The notes: generated by a model from the letters alone, not told the origin. A stretch of 5,091 nucleotides of DNA from an uncultured Ruminococcus sp. (GCA_902767125.1 CACXGJ010000264.1:1-5091), one strand, 5' to 3'. Shown: positions 1 to 4,708, counted from the first letter of the stretch. Numbers and translations are program-made.

Positions 1-667
1 CAGCGATATAATTCTCAAGTGCCGCCTGTGCATATTCTTTTGAAAGAACACACGCTGCCGAAAGTTTGGTCAGTTCCTCATAACCCGAAAAGTCACAAAG
101 GCGATCTGCCCCATCCGTCACAAGAACATATCCTGCAATGTTTGTTGATACTGATCCGCTCTCTACCTTCATCCAATTCATCGCAACCGAACTGTTTGCG
201 AATACAGTGTACTCACGATTTCGTAAAATGTTCACAGGTATAAGCAGCCTTTTCGGTTCAAGTTTTTCTGTTATTACATTTGCTCGACAGTCACCTATAG
301 ATATTGCACAATATTTCTTGGATATTTTGTTTGTGACAATAGCGGCACATGTGCAGGCAAGCAGACTATACTCATATGGTTCAGCCAAAAGATGTTTGTC
401 AATTAGACGGATAACATTACTCTTGACTTCCTTCGGCTGCATTTCAAAGATATCTGTGTTCCTGCCAAACTCTATAAGGGCTTTCAGCGTGGCATCAGCA
501 GCGGCTTTCGCACAGGGGCTGTCACTGCAGCCGTCTGCCACTGCAAGTACCAGTATCTTTTCGTCTTCGTATATCGAGAAATTATCCTCGTTTTCTTTTC
601 CGAGTGAAAGGTGTCTTCTGCCTGCTGTTGTGTAAGCTATGGTGTTGTATTTCAGTGTATCAAACAT
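1..667 (-). CDS. PP2C-family (PPM) serine/threonine phosphatase, C-terminal end outside window
   Basis: PP2C enzymes are Mn/Mg-dependent phosphatases that usually oppose Hanks-type Ser/Thr kinases. The first 222 residues are present and the frame is open at the left edge. Visible family motifs in order: GKENEDNF (residues 23-30, metal Asp28), VLAVADGCSDSPCAKAAADA (40-59, with Asp45-Gly46 of the VADG metal site), CAISIGDCRANVI (120-132, the G-D-S/C-R box), and GYVLVTDGADRL (179-190, Asp185-Gly186). The spread matches a single PP2C_2-type catalytic domain. The final Asp pair of the family would lie beyond the edge. The product looks cytoplasmic. The ATG is preceded by GGAGG at a 9-nt distance, and the gap to the upstream gene is only 4 bp. 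Its kinase partner is not in this window and may be encoded just to the left. Confidence 0.92.
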   Translation of the reverse strand, partial: MFDTLKYNTIAYTTAGRRHLSLGKENEDNFSIYEDEKILVLAVADGCSDSPCAKAAADATLKALIEFGRNTDIFEMQPKEVKSNVIRLIDKHLLAEPYEYSLLACTCAAIVTNKISKKYCAISIGDCRANVITEKLEPKRLLIPVNILRNREYTVFANSSVAMNWMKVESGSVSTNIAGYVLVTDGADRLCDFSGYEELTKLSAACVLSKEYAQAALENYIA

Positions 668-671
668 ATCC

Positions 672-1562
672 TTATACCTCCATAATTATCATTCTTTCGA
701 CAGTGTTTTCCAACATTTTCATTGCCGATACTTTGCAGGGAATCCCCGGATATATCCTGTCTGCAAAGGCAATCTCGAAAAATTCAAATAAACAATTTGG
801 ATATTCGGGATGATCCTCCCTGTCCTTCAGCAGAGAACACATTTTGTCCTTCTGTGGCTTATGTCCAAAGCATACCTCATAAATGAGACTGTACAGTTCC
901 TTTTCATTGAGGAGCTTGCCGCTCAATGGCAAAATCTCATATCCTTGCTCGGAATCAATAAGGCACATTGTTTCCGTCAGACTCTCCTCTTTGAAACATG
1001 ACAAGACCTTTGATATGATCATGTATCTTTCATTTCGTGGCATATCATTTATATTCTCCTGCACGGTGCCGACAATATCCTCCTCTTTAAACGGAAGAAC
1101 ATTACCCCAAAGCTGTCCGTCATATGCTAACAGTATCTCTGATTTATTCTTTTGAGATTCAAACAACTTGAGCAGGAGCAGACCGTTTTCATCAGTGTAC
1201 AGATATTCGCCAATTTGTTTTGCGGGGAAATACTCTGCTCCTGATTCAGTATGAAGCATCTTTTCAAGGCGTTCCCATTCTGCAATGGCTTCATCAGCAT
1301 ACAGTTTATCACCACACAGGACTGACAGCTTGTGGTCTTTTAGTGTAGGGTTGATAGCCAAGACAAGATTGCATATATCCATGGATTCTGTTATCACAAG
1401 AATGTAATGATCCTTCTGTTTATCAAGAATCCGAGAAACTGTTGTATGTATGTCCGCCATGTTGCATACATGGTCGATTTCATCCAATTGACTCATGTCT
1501 GTTATCAGACTTTCATCAATGAGCCTATAATTGATTTTTGAATAAAATTTATCCATTTCCAT
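672..1562 (-). CDS. 296-aa soluble protein of unknown family, upstream of a PP2C phosphatase
   Basis: I do not recognise this protein. It has no signal peptide or membrane segment and is acidic overall. An N-terminal alpha/beta region (about residues 35-85) alternates helix and strand: VSRILDKQKDHYILVITES, then ICNLVLAINPTLKDHKLSVLCG. A central region (105-155) contains strand-rich stretches (EYFPAKQIGEYLYTDENGLLLLKLF, ILLAYDGQLWGN). The C-terminal half is mainly helical (MIISKVLSCFKEESLTETMC, KELYSLIYEV, VSAMKMLENTVERMII). No catalytic signature is evident. The start at 1562 follows from the ribosome binding site at 1573-1580. The stop is 4 bp before the PP2C start, and the phosphatase's ribosome binding site overlaps the end of this gene, so the two are tightly coupled. 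A role as a partner, substrate or regulator of the phosphatase is a reasonable inference only. Confidence 0.85.
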   Translation of the reverse strand: MEMDKFYSKINYRLIDESLITDMSQLDEIDHVCNMADIHTTVSRILDKQKDHYILVITESMDICNLVLAINPTLKDHKLSVLCGDKLYADEAIAEWERLEKMLHTESGAEYFPAKQIGEYLYTDENGLLLLKLFESQKNKSEILLAYDGQLWGNVLPFKEEDIVGTVQENINDMPRNERYMIISKVLSCFKEESLTETMCLIDSEQGYEILPLSGKLLNEKELYSLIYEVCFGHKPQKDKMCSLLKDREDHPEYPNCLFEFFEIAFADRIYPGIPCKVSAMKMLENTVERMIIMEV

Positions 1563-1572
1563 AAGTGTCATT

Positions 1573-1580
1573 CTCCTTTA
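1573..1580 (-). promoter_or_regulatory. Ribosome binding site that decides the start of the 296-aa protein gene
   Basis: TAAAGGAG on the minus strand lies only 1 nt before an in-frame ATG at 1571 but 10 nt before the ATG at 1562. The first is too close to be used, so the start is placed at 1562 and the protein loses the first three residues of the longest reading. Confidence 0.65.
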
Positions 1581-1751
1581 TTAATGCCTGGACTTGAACC
1601 AGCTCGGCAATATAGTTCTTTTGTCATCTGCTTCGTCAAAACTCTGATCATCAGAGTATTTTTTGCCATCTTCATCTTTCACTACATTGTGCAGTATCAT
1701 TACAATAGCTGCTACACACGCACATATTATTAAAACGTACATCATCATCAT
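1581..1751 (-). CDS. 56-aa single-pass membrane peptide with acidic tail, function unknown
   Basis: This is a short gene with good support. AGGAGG lies 7 nt before a run of four ATG codons, and the frame ends in TAA one base before the ribosome binding region of the next gene. The product starts MMMMYVLIICACVAAIVMIL, one membrane segment at residues 4-20. A short acidic, polar tail follows (VVKDEDGKKYSDDQSFDEADDK) and ends ILPSWFKSRH. There is almost no positive charge before the membrane segment and a Lys and many acids after it, so orientation is uncertain. Which of the four Met codons initiates cannot be told; the first gives the best spacing. Its place between the Asn-rich-linker gene and the 296-aa protein gene suggests it belongs to the same operon, perhaps as a membrane anchor or small regulator. 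That role is inference. Confidence 0.8.
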   Translation of the reverse strand: MMMMYVLIICACVAAIVMILHNVVKDEDGKKYSDDQSFDEADDKRTILPSWFKSRH

Positions 1752-1767
1752 AGTAAAACCTCCTTTC

Positions 1768-1794
1768 CCGCCATTGTTGAATCATCAATGGCGG
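1768..1794 (-). other. Intercistronic hairpin before the 56-aa membrane peptide gene
   Basis: CCGCCATTG (1768-1776) and CAATGGCGG (1786-1794) are perfect 9-bp inverted repeats with a 9-nt loop, GC-rich for this DNA. On the minus strand the stem ends only 3 nt before the AGGAGG of the next gene. There is no T-run, so it is not a typical terminator. It could protect or process the mRNA between the PIN/linker genes and the distal genes, or limit access to that ribosome binding site. Confidence 0.7.
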
Positions 1795-1816
1795 AATGAC
1801 TATTGTTTGTTGTTAC

Positions 1817-2623
1817 TTACATCAAGTATACTTGATGAAAAGGTACGAGCTTCACACTGACATTCTGGTTTAAGGAATAGCGAAGCTTCTCGGTAAGCTC
1901 TACTGTATTGACTGAAGGTGAAACAATCAGTGTGATGTTCTTGAACCTGTTCGCAAGTCTCACAACACGCTCGAACTGTGCAGGGAACATTATCTTCTGT
2001 GACAGTGCCGTAACACAAAATGTGACCGAATTTCCTTGCCTGTACATAAGGTCAATCACAAACCTCTCATTGTTATATGTATTTGCGAGAGCGCAGTTAT
2101 AGTACATTTCTTCAGCATTGTTCTTACGGATATGGTTGAGCAAATGGAGAACGGCAAATTCTTTGTCATAGAAATATTTGGCGTCCGGATTTATCTCAAT
2201 ATAAGCACATGTTCCGTAGTTGGTATACCTTGTAATAATACCTGCATCCTTGAGAGAATTGACAAGGTTAATAATCTCCGCTGAGGGTATAGGAAAAAGT
2301 TCGGGATAGCTGATAATACCGGCATTGGACGATTGCGAGCTGATAGCTCTTATCTTCGTGTGGAGCGGCTCAAAGTAATCGTAGCGATAAGCTATCGCCT
2401 CTGCCAAAGCCGTGTTTGGATTAGGCTTTCTACCATCGCTGCTTATTCTTTTGCCTGCAGGATCAGTCTCAAATCTCAACTGTTTGAGACCAAGCACCCT
2501 ATTTACAGTTGTAACAGGCTGGTTATTTGAACTGGAGTTTTGGGAAAATACACGTGGGAACTGCTGTCTGTTGTTGCCGTTGTTTGGATTGTTGTTGTTT
2601 GAAAAAAACATTGGTGTCTTCAT
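1817..2623 (-). CDS. 268-aa protein: Asn-rich linker, probable winged helix, alpha/beta C-terminal domain; function unknown
   Basis: I do not recognise a named family. Residues 8-38 are a disordered Asn/Gln/Ser-rich linker (SNNNNPNNGNNRQQ). Residues about 105-147 look like a winged helix: helices around SAEIINLVNSLKDAGII, then a beta wing TNYGTCAYIEIN. Residues 155-262 alternate helix, beta-hairpin (ERFVIDLMYRQGNSVTFCV), helix, strand (NITLIVSP), helix and strand. That order is compatible with a restriction-endonuclease-like fold, but the usual E-x-K is not present (CVT instead), so it would be inactive or unrelated. The ATG at 2623 is chosen over the in-frame ATG at 2650 because AAGGAAGG lies 9 nt before it. 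The gene overlaps the PIN gene by 101 bp in another frame, and the linker at its very N-terminus suggests it may be the C-terminal half of a PIN fusion. An 18-bp palindrome covers its last codons. Confidence 0.75.
   Translation of the reverse strand: MKTPMFFSNNNNPNNGNNRQQFPRVFSQNSSSNNQPVTTVNRVLGLKQLRFETDPAGKRISSDGRKPNPNTALAEAIAYRYDYFEPLHTKIRAISSQSSNAGIISYPELFPIPSAEIINLVNSLKDAGIITRYTNYGTCAYIEINPDAKYFYDKEFAVLHLLNHIRKNNAEEMYYNCALANTYNNERFVIDLMYRQGNSVTFCVTALSQKIMFPAQFERVVRLANRFKNITLIVSPSVNTVELTEKLRYSLNQNVSVKLVPFHQVYLM
1820..1837. repeat. Perfect 18-bp palindrome at the 3' end of the Asn-rich-linker gene
   Basis: CATCAAGTATACTTGATG is its own reverse complement over all 18 bases with no loop. It encodes the last six residues (HQVYLM) and abuts the TAA stop. 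It could be a protein-binding site, an mRNA-end structure, or a coincidence of coding sequence. It has no T-tract and is not a terminator. Confidence 0.85.
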
Positions 2624-3215
2624 AATAGAGGACCTTCCTTTCTGATTCATGTCGAATAAGATTGCCTGTAGCTGTCAGCTTATAGGCTTTGATTTGGTGA
2701 TTTGAATTTACGCATCCTTCGAGGAAGGATGGAAGTTGTTGGACTTTCTTCGCAAGTTCAGTGTCTTGTGTAAATAGTACGATGTCGTTATTACCGCATT
2801 CGGATACGAAGCGAGATATTAGACCGGCATCAGTAAATTTTGGACTGTTTGTGAGAACCACACGCACAACTCTTTTTCCTTCCATGGATGTAATTCTTTC
2901 TATCATTCGCAGACCTTGTTCGTGGTGTTTAACATCCTTGTTACCGACATTTTCCAGTTCATAGAGAACGGAAGCGGGAACAAGCAGCTCAACGTTCATC
3001 TGTCGGGCGGCTGTTTCAAACGCATCCAGGAGAGCTGAAGCGTTCTTATGGAGTAATGTACAGGTATCAATATACATAAGAGGCTTCGCAGCACACAGTC
3101 TGCTAATCTCCTCAATCAACTCTGATTCCTGTCCATAAACGTCTGTATCTGCATTTGCAGAATATCTATTCTTTGCAGATACTATAAAATTCGGAAAAAA
3201 CTTTTCTCTGAACAC
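2523..3215 (-). CDS. PIN-domain ribonuclease (PIN_4-like), possibly the N-terminal half of a larger frameshifted protein
   Basis: PIN domains are metal-dependent RNases with a cluster of acidic residues. All four expected positions are visible: Asp50 in MYIDTCTLL, Glu86 in VPASVLYELE, Asp129 in FTDAGLISRF, and Asp151 in NNDIVLFTQD, the classic TxD site. The domain spans about residues 45-180, preceded by a ~45-residue leader. At 230 aa it is longer than stand-alone VapC toxins (roughly 130-140 aa) and no antitoxin-like gene precedes it, so a VapBC module is unlikely. The start is GTG, set by the ribosome binding site at 3221-3230. The last ~26 residues are Gln/Lys-rich low complexity (KQQQSKQRQQQ). 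They overlap the next gene by 101 bp in another frame and may not be the natural C-terminus. It is the first gene after the repeat array and likely acts in the cytoplasm; the RNA target is unknown. Confidence 0.85.
   Translation of the reverse strand: MFREKFFPNFIVSAKNRYSANADTDVYGQESELIEEISRLCAAKPLMYIDTCTLLHKNASALLDAFETAARQMNVELLVPASVLYELENVGNKDVKHHEQGLRMIERITSMEGKRVVRVVLTNSPKFTDAGLISRFVSECGNNDIVLFTQDTELAKKVQQLPSFLEGCVNSNHQIKAYKLTATGNLIRHESERKVLYYEDTNVFFKQQQSKQRQQQTAVPTCIFPKLQFK
2602..2608 (-). other. T7 homopolymer at the junction of the two overlapping frames (candidate slippage site)
   Basis: The minus strand reads AATG followed by seven T and CAAACAAC. The PIN frame reads GTT TTT TTC AAA CAA. 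The downstream frame reads ATG TTT TTT TCA AAC AAC. Skipping one base in this run joins the PIN frame to the downstream frame, producing ...TNVFSNNNN... and a protein of about 465 aa. The run lies at the start of a low-complexity linker in both frames, where a junction would be tolerated. Confidence 0.5.
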
Positions 3216-3220
3216 TCGAT

Positions 3221-3230
3221 ATCACCTCTT
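3221..3230 (-). promoter_or_regulatory. Ribosome binding site for the GTG start of the PIN gene
   Basis: The minus strand reads AAGAGGTGAT with its GGTG core 7 nt before GTG at 3215-3213. It is the same 10-mer that precedes the GTG start of the 64-aa peptide gene (4400-4409), so both first genes of the two transcription units share this initiation layout. Confidence 0.8.
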
Positions 3231-3238
3231 TTCAATAA

Positions 3239-3268
3239 AATATAGCCGTTTGTAATGTTATTTTTACA
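3239..3268 (-). promoter_or_regulatory. Candidate proximal promoter of the PIN operon (inside repeat unit 1)
   Basis: On the minus strand, TGTAAA (3268-3263) is separated by 18 bp from TATATT (3244-3239; 5 of 6 matches to TATAAT). A promoter must lie between the terminator at 3431 and the start codon at 3215, and this is the copy nearest the gene. Transcription would begin near 3232, directly before the ribosome binding site, so the leader would be very short. The element can also be read as TAAA-N15-GGCTATAT, a partial match to the sigma-28/SigD form TAAA-N15-GCCGATAT. Which sigma factor applies cannot be decided here. Confidence 0.45.
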
Positions 3269-3430
3269 TTTTTTCAAAAACTTTTTTTGAATTTCTTGGC
3301 TTCTATATATTTATAGCCGTTTGCAGATGTTTTTTACCTTTTTTCAAAAACTTTTTTGAATTTCTCGGCTTCTATATATTTATAGCCGTTTGCAGGATAT
3401 TTTTACATTTTTTCAAAAATTGTTTTACAT
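3241..3430 (-). repeat. Three tandem copies of a ~70-bp AT-rich unit upstream of the PIN operon
   Basis: The units begin at TATAGCCGTTTG-type motifs at 3241, 3312 and 3381, giving periods of 71 and 69 bp. The third copy is incomplete and decays after about 3420. Shared blocks in plus-strand order are TATAGCCGTTTG, a variable spacer, TTTTTAC, TTTTTTCAAAAA, CTTTTTTGAATTTCT and GGCTTCTATATATT. Units 1 and 2 contain the dyad TTCAAAAA / TTTTTGAA (3273-3291 and 3343-3360); in unit 3 the second half-site is lost. Between units, GGC(TTC)TATA / TATAGCC forms a second imperfect dyad (3298-3318; 3366-3388). The array fills nearly the whole gap between the terminator and the GTG start of the PIN gene, so a control role is likely. 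Confidence 0.92.
3310..3407 (-). promoter_or_regulatory. Two further promoter-like elements in repeat units 2 and 3
   Basis: The same hexamer pair recurs in each repeat: GGTAAA-N17-TATAAA (3338-3310) and TGTAAA-N17-TATAAA (3407-3379), both minus strand. The -35 hexamers are weak against TTGACA, but the -10 hexamers are good and the 17-bp spacing is optimal. Keeping this spacing in all copies while other spacer bases vary suggests tandem promoters or repeated regulator sites. Confidence 0.35.
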
Positions 3431-3479
3431 AAAAAATCCCTTGAAGCAAGGGGGAATAGCTTCCTCTTGCTTCAAGGGA
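3431..3479 (-). terminator. Strong Rho-independent terminator after the 230-aa membrane protein gene
   Basis: TCCCTTGAAGCAAG (3437-3450) pairs perfectly with CTTGCTTCAAGGGA (3466-3479) over 14 bp. The stem can be extended by five more pairs, including two G-U, to a 5-nt loop at 3456-3460. On the minus strand it is followed by six T (3436-3431). There is no T-tract on the plus-strand side, so it works only for the minus strand. It isolates the repeat-containing control region and the downstream operon from the genes upstream. Confidence 0.96.
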
Positions 3480-3489
3480 CATAAAACTA

Positions 3490-4182
3490 TTATCCTGTTC
3501 TTTTCTGCATGGCTCTGCTTTCGATAGCATTATTCCATTGCTTCTCGGCATATCCAAAGTTATTGCCAATATATGTACGGAGTATTCTGTTGCGATTATT
3601 CAGTTCAATCTCATTGTTATAAATATCGCAATAGAAGGTATTTACCCTCTTGAAAAGAGGTACAAGGGAAGGATTGCTCCTGCTCAAACGATACAGTGTA
3701 TCTTTCAGTTCCTTGACCTGATTCCTCAAGGTATACGCTTCATTTGAAATGCCTACACCAACACGGTAAAGCTGCTTGAGATATTCCGGATTATTACGAT
3801 ATCTTTCAATATCATTACGTATTTTTTCGGCGTGCATACAGATTTGCATGATCTTGTTTTGGGCATCGCTCAATGCACTGATATTTACATTAACACGCTG
3901 ACGGGCAATATCATTTTTGATATGTATTACATCGTTGCCGTTGTTGTTCATCTTATGCTCATACATCTTTGTGGCAGCTTCCTTTGCAGCCTTTTGACGC
4001 TGTGCGGAGTCGTGCTGTTCACCTGACGAGACCTGCGGCTTCGGAGGAGCAGGCTTTGCTTCCGCCATGCCTTTTCTTTTGACATTTATAACATTCTTTT
4101 TCTTTTTCCGAAATGCCAATCGGAAAAAGAGAATCCCAAATCCGAAAATAACTGCTATCATAATCATTTTTTGAATAGTCAT
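3490..4182 (-). CDS. 230-aa single-pass membrane protein with long helical cytoplasmic region, function unknown
   Basis: I do not recognise a family. Residues 6-23 (MIMIAVIFGFGILFFRLA) form one membrane segment. It is followed at once by a strongly basic patch (RKKKKN, VKRKG), so the long C-terminal part is predicted to be cytoplasmic. Residues 40-60 are an Ala/Pro/Lys-rich linker (EAKPAPPKPQ). From about 60 to 165 the sequence is charged and helical, with likely coiled coil at 104-165 (MHAEKIRNDIERYRN, LRNQVKELKDTLYRL). A further helical region runs to the end, with an Asn-rich stretch (IYNNEIELNNRNRI) at 187-200. Layout and length suggest a membrane-tethered scaffold or helical-bundle adaptor, not an enzyme. 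The ATG is supported by AGGAGA 9 nt upstream. The gene is second in a two-gene unit and is closed by a strong terminator 10 bp after its stop. Confidence 0.85.
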   Translation of the reverse strand: MTIQKMIMIAVIFGFGILFFRLAFRKKKKNVINVKRKGMAEAKPAPPKPQVSSGEQHDSAQRQKAAKEAATKMYEHKMNNNGNDVIHIKNDIARQRVNVNISALSDAQNKIMQICMHAEKIRNDIERYRNNPEYLKQLYRVGVGISNEAYTLRNQVKELKDTLYRLSRSNPSLVPLFKRVNTFYCDIYNNEIELNNRNRILRTYIGNNFGYAEKQWNNAIESRAMQKRTG

Positions 4183-4200
4183 ATTAACAATCTCCTTTTT

Positions 4201-4395
4201 TTATAATTTACTTACTTGGTTTAAAACCCATTCCTGAATAGTATCATATGTACAAATTACTTCTTCTTTCTTATCGTTCAAATATCCTGTAAATTCACTA
4301 TACGTTGGCAATTCATCAGTTCCATTCTTTCTAATATAACAATCACCATAAAGAAATAAAACTACACTTATCACAAAGCAAAGAATCCTTTTCAC
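4201..4395 (-). CDS. 64-aa hypothetical exported or membrane-anchored peptide
   Basis: I do not recognise a family. The protein starts MKRILCFVISVVLFLYG: two basic residues followed by a hydrophobic stretch at about residues 4-17, typical of a signal peptide or a single N-terminal membrane anchor. The remaining ~45 residues are polar and acidic-leaning (NGTDELPTYSEF, NDKKEE) and end in a short amphipathic helix (TIQEWVLNQVSKL). There is no lipobox of the L-A/S-G-C form, although a Cys occurs at residue 19. The start is GTG, placed by the ribosome binding site at 4400-4409. The stop is 18 bp before the next gene, whose ribosome binding site fills that gap, so the two are very likely co-transcribed. 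Both products are predicted to be membrane-associated, which suggests a shared envelope role, but that is inference. Confidence 0.75.
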   Translation of the reverse strand: MKRILCFVISVVLFLYGDCYIRKNGTDELPTYSEFTGYLNDKKEEVICTYDTIQEWVLNQVSKL

Positions 4396-4399
4396 TCTT

Positions 4400-4409
4400 A
4401 TCACCTCTT
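4400..4409 (-). promoter_or_regulatory. Ribosome binding site that decides the start of the 64-aa peptide gene
   Basis: The minus strand reads AAGAGGTGAT, a 9 of 10 match to the anti-Shine-Dalgarno complement AGGAGGTGAT. An in-frame GTG (4404-4402) lies inside this element and cannot be the start. The next GTG (4395-4393) sits 6 nt after the GGTG core, so it is chosen. Confidence 0.8.
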
Positions 4410-4436
4410 GTCTGTATTGATGTACATTTGTGCCGC

Positions 4437-4460
4437 ACTGTATTTTCAGCAGAATACAGT
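4437..4460 (-). other. Leader hairpin (8-bp inverted repeat)
   Basis: ACTGTATT (4437-4444) and AATACAGT (4453-4460) are perfect inverted repeats with an 8-nt loop. The hairpin lies about 40 nt upstream of the GTG start of the 64-aa peptide. It has no T-tract, so it is not a terminator. It could be an operator or an mRNA leader structure, or it could be chance. Confidence 0.4.
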
Positions 4461-4535
4461 CTCTGTTGCATTTTTAAAGCTACAGTAACTTCAGCTCCAA
4501 ACTTTTTATTCGATTTTCAAGGTTCGTAAAATGTC

Positions 4536-4565
4536 ATTCTAAAATAATATATCCGAATGAGACAA
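4536..4565 (-). promoter_or_regulatory. Candidate sigma-A promoter for the 64-aa peptide / 230-aa membrane protein unit
   Basis: On the minus strand, TTGTCT (4565-4560; 4 of 6 matches to TTGACA) is separated by 18 bp from TAGAAT (4541-4536; 5 of 6 matches to TATAAT). It is the best hexamer pair found between the ptsI terminator and the next gene. The sequence is AT-rich, so chance matches are likely and the call stays tentative. Confidence 0.4.
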
Positions 4566-4657
4566 CATTTTTTACATAGATTTTTCTTTTTTCTGCTTTT
4601 TGTATAAATTATAAATTTTCTGCCTGTTCAAATTTACCGAACTTGTATTTTTTGCAC

Positions 4658-4708
4658 AAAAAACAGGGACTGCCGCAATTTTTCACCTTGCGGCAGCCCC
4701 TGTTTTTT
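4658..4708 (-). terminator. Rho-independent terminator of ptsI, potentially bidirectional
   Basis: A 15-bp stem pairs CAGGGACTGCCGCAA (4664-4678) with TTGCGGCAGCCCCTG (4688-4702), with one G-U pair and a 9-nt loop. On the minus strand the stem is followed by six T (4663-4658), directly after the ptsI stop. On the plus strand six T (4703-4708) follow as well, so it could act in both directions, although no plus-strand gene reads into it. The CCCTG arm can also pair with CAGGG at 4709-4713 across the T6 run, giving a small competing hairpin. Confidence 0.93.

Larger units (their letters stand above)
4396..4657 (-). other. Gene-free leader region upstream of the 64-aa peptide gene
   Basis: About 260 bp of AT-rich DNA lies between the ptsI terminator and the next start codon. 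I see no open reading frame of convincing quality on either strand and no riboswitch consensus that I recognise. It holds one candidate sigma-A promoter (4536-4565), an 8-bp hairpin (4437-4460) and a strong ribosome binding site (4400-4409). If the promoter call is right, the transcript has a leader of about 130 nt, long enough to hold a cis-acting element. Confidence 0.6.

Noticed and set aside
138..635. 165-aa open frame on the plus strand
   Set aside because: It is antisense to the PP2C frame, which carries the family motifs in correct order. The plus-strand reading shows no domain and no good ribosome binding site.
1768..1794. Intrinsic terminator between the Asn-rich-linker gene and the 56-aa peptide gene
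   Set aside because: The stem is good but is followed by GGAAAGGAGG, not a T-run, on the minus strand, and the plus-strand side also lacks one.
2624..2650. Start of the Asn-rich-linker gene at the ATG at 2650
   Set aside because: No ribosome binding site is seen at proper distance upstream. The purine-rich AAGGAAGG lies after it and serves the ATG at 2623.
2523..3215. VapC toxin of a VapBC toxin-antitoxin pair
   Set aside because: The protein is much longer than VapC, has a PIN_4-like layout, is not preceded by a small DNA-binding antitoxin gene, and sits first in an operon.
3241..3430. CRISPR-like array
   Set aside because: There are only three units, the repeated part covers nearly the whole period rather than alternating with unique spacers, and no cas gene is present. 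Promoter-like content fits better.
3372..3569. 65-aa minus-strand frame over the terminator and repeat
   Set aside because: It runs through the strong terminator hairpin and the end of the 230-aa gene in another frame, without a ribosome binding site.
4396..4404. Start of the 64-aa peptide gene at the GTG at 4404
   Set aside because: That GTG is part of the ribosome binding sequence AAGAGGTGAT itself. The GTG at 4395 has normal spacing.
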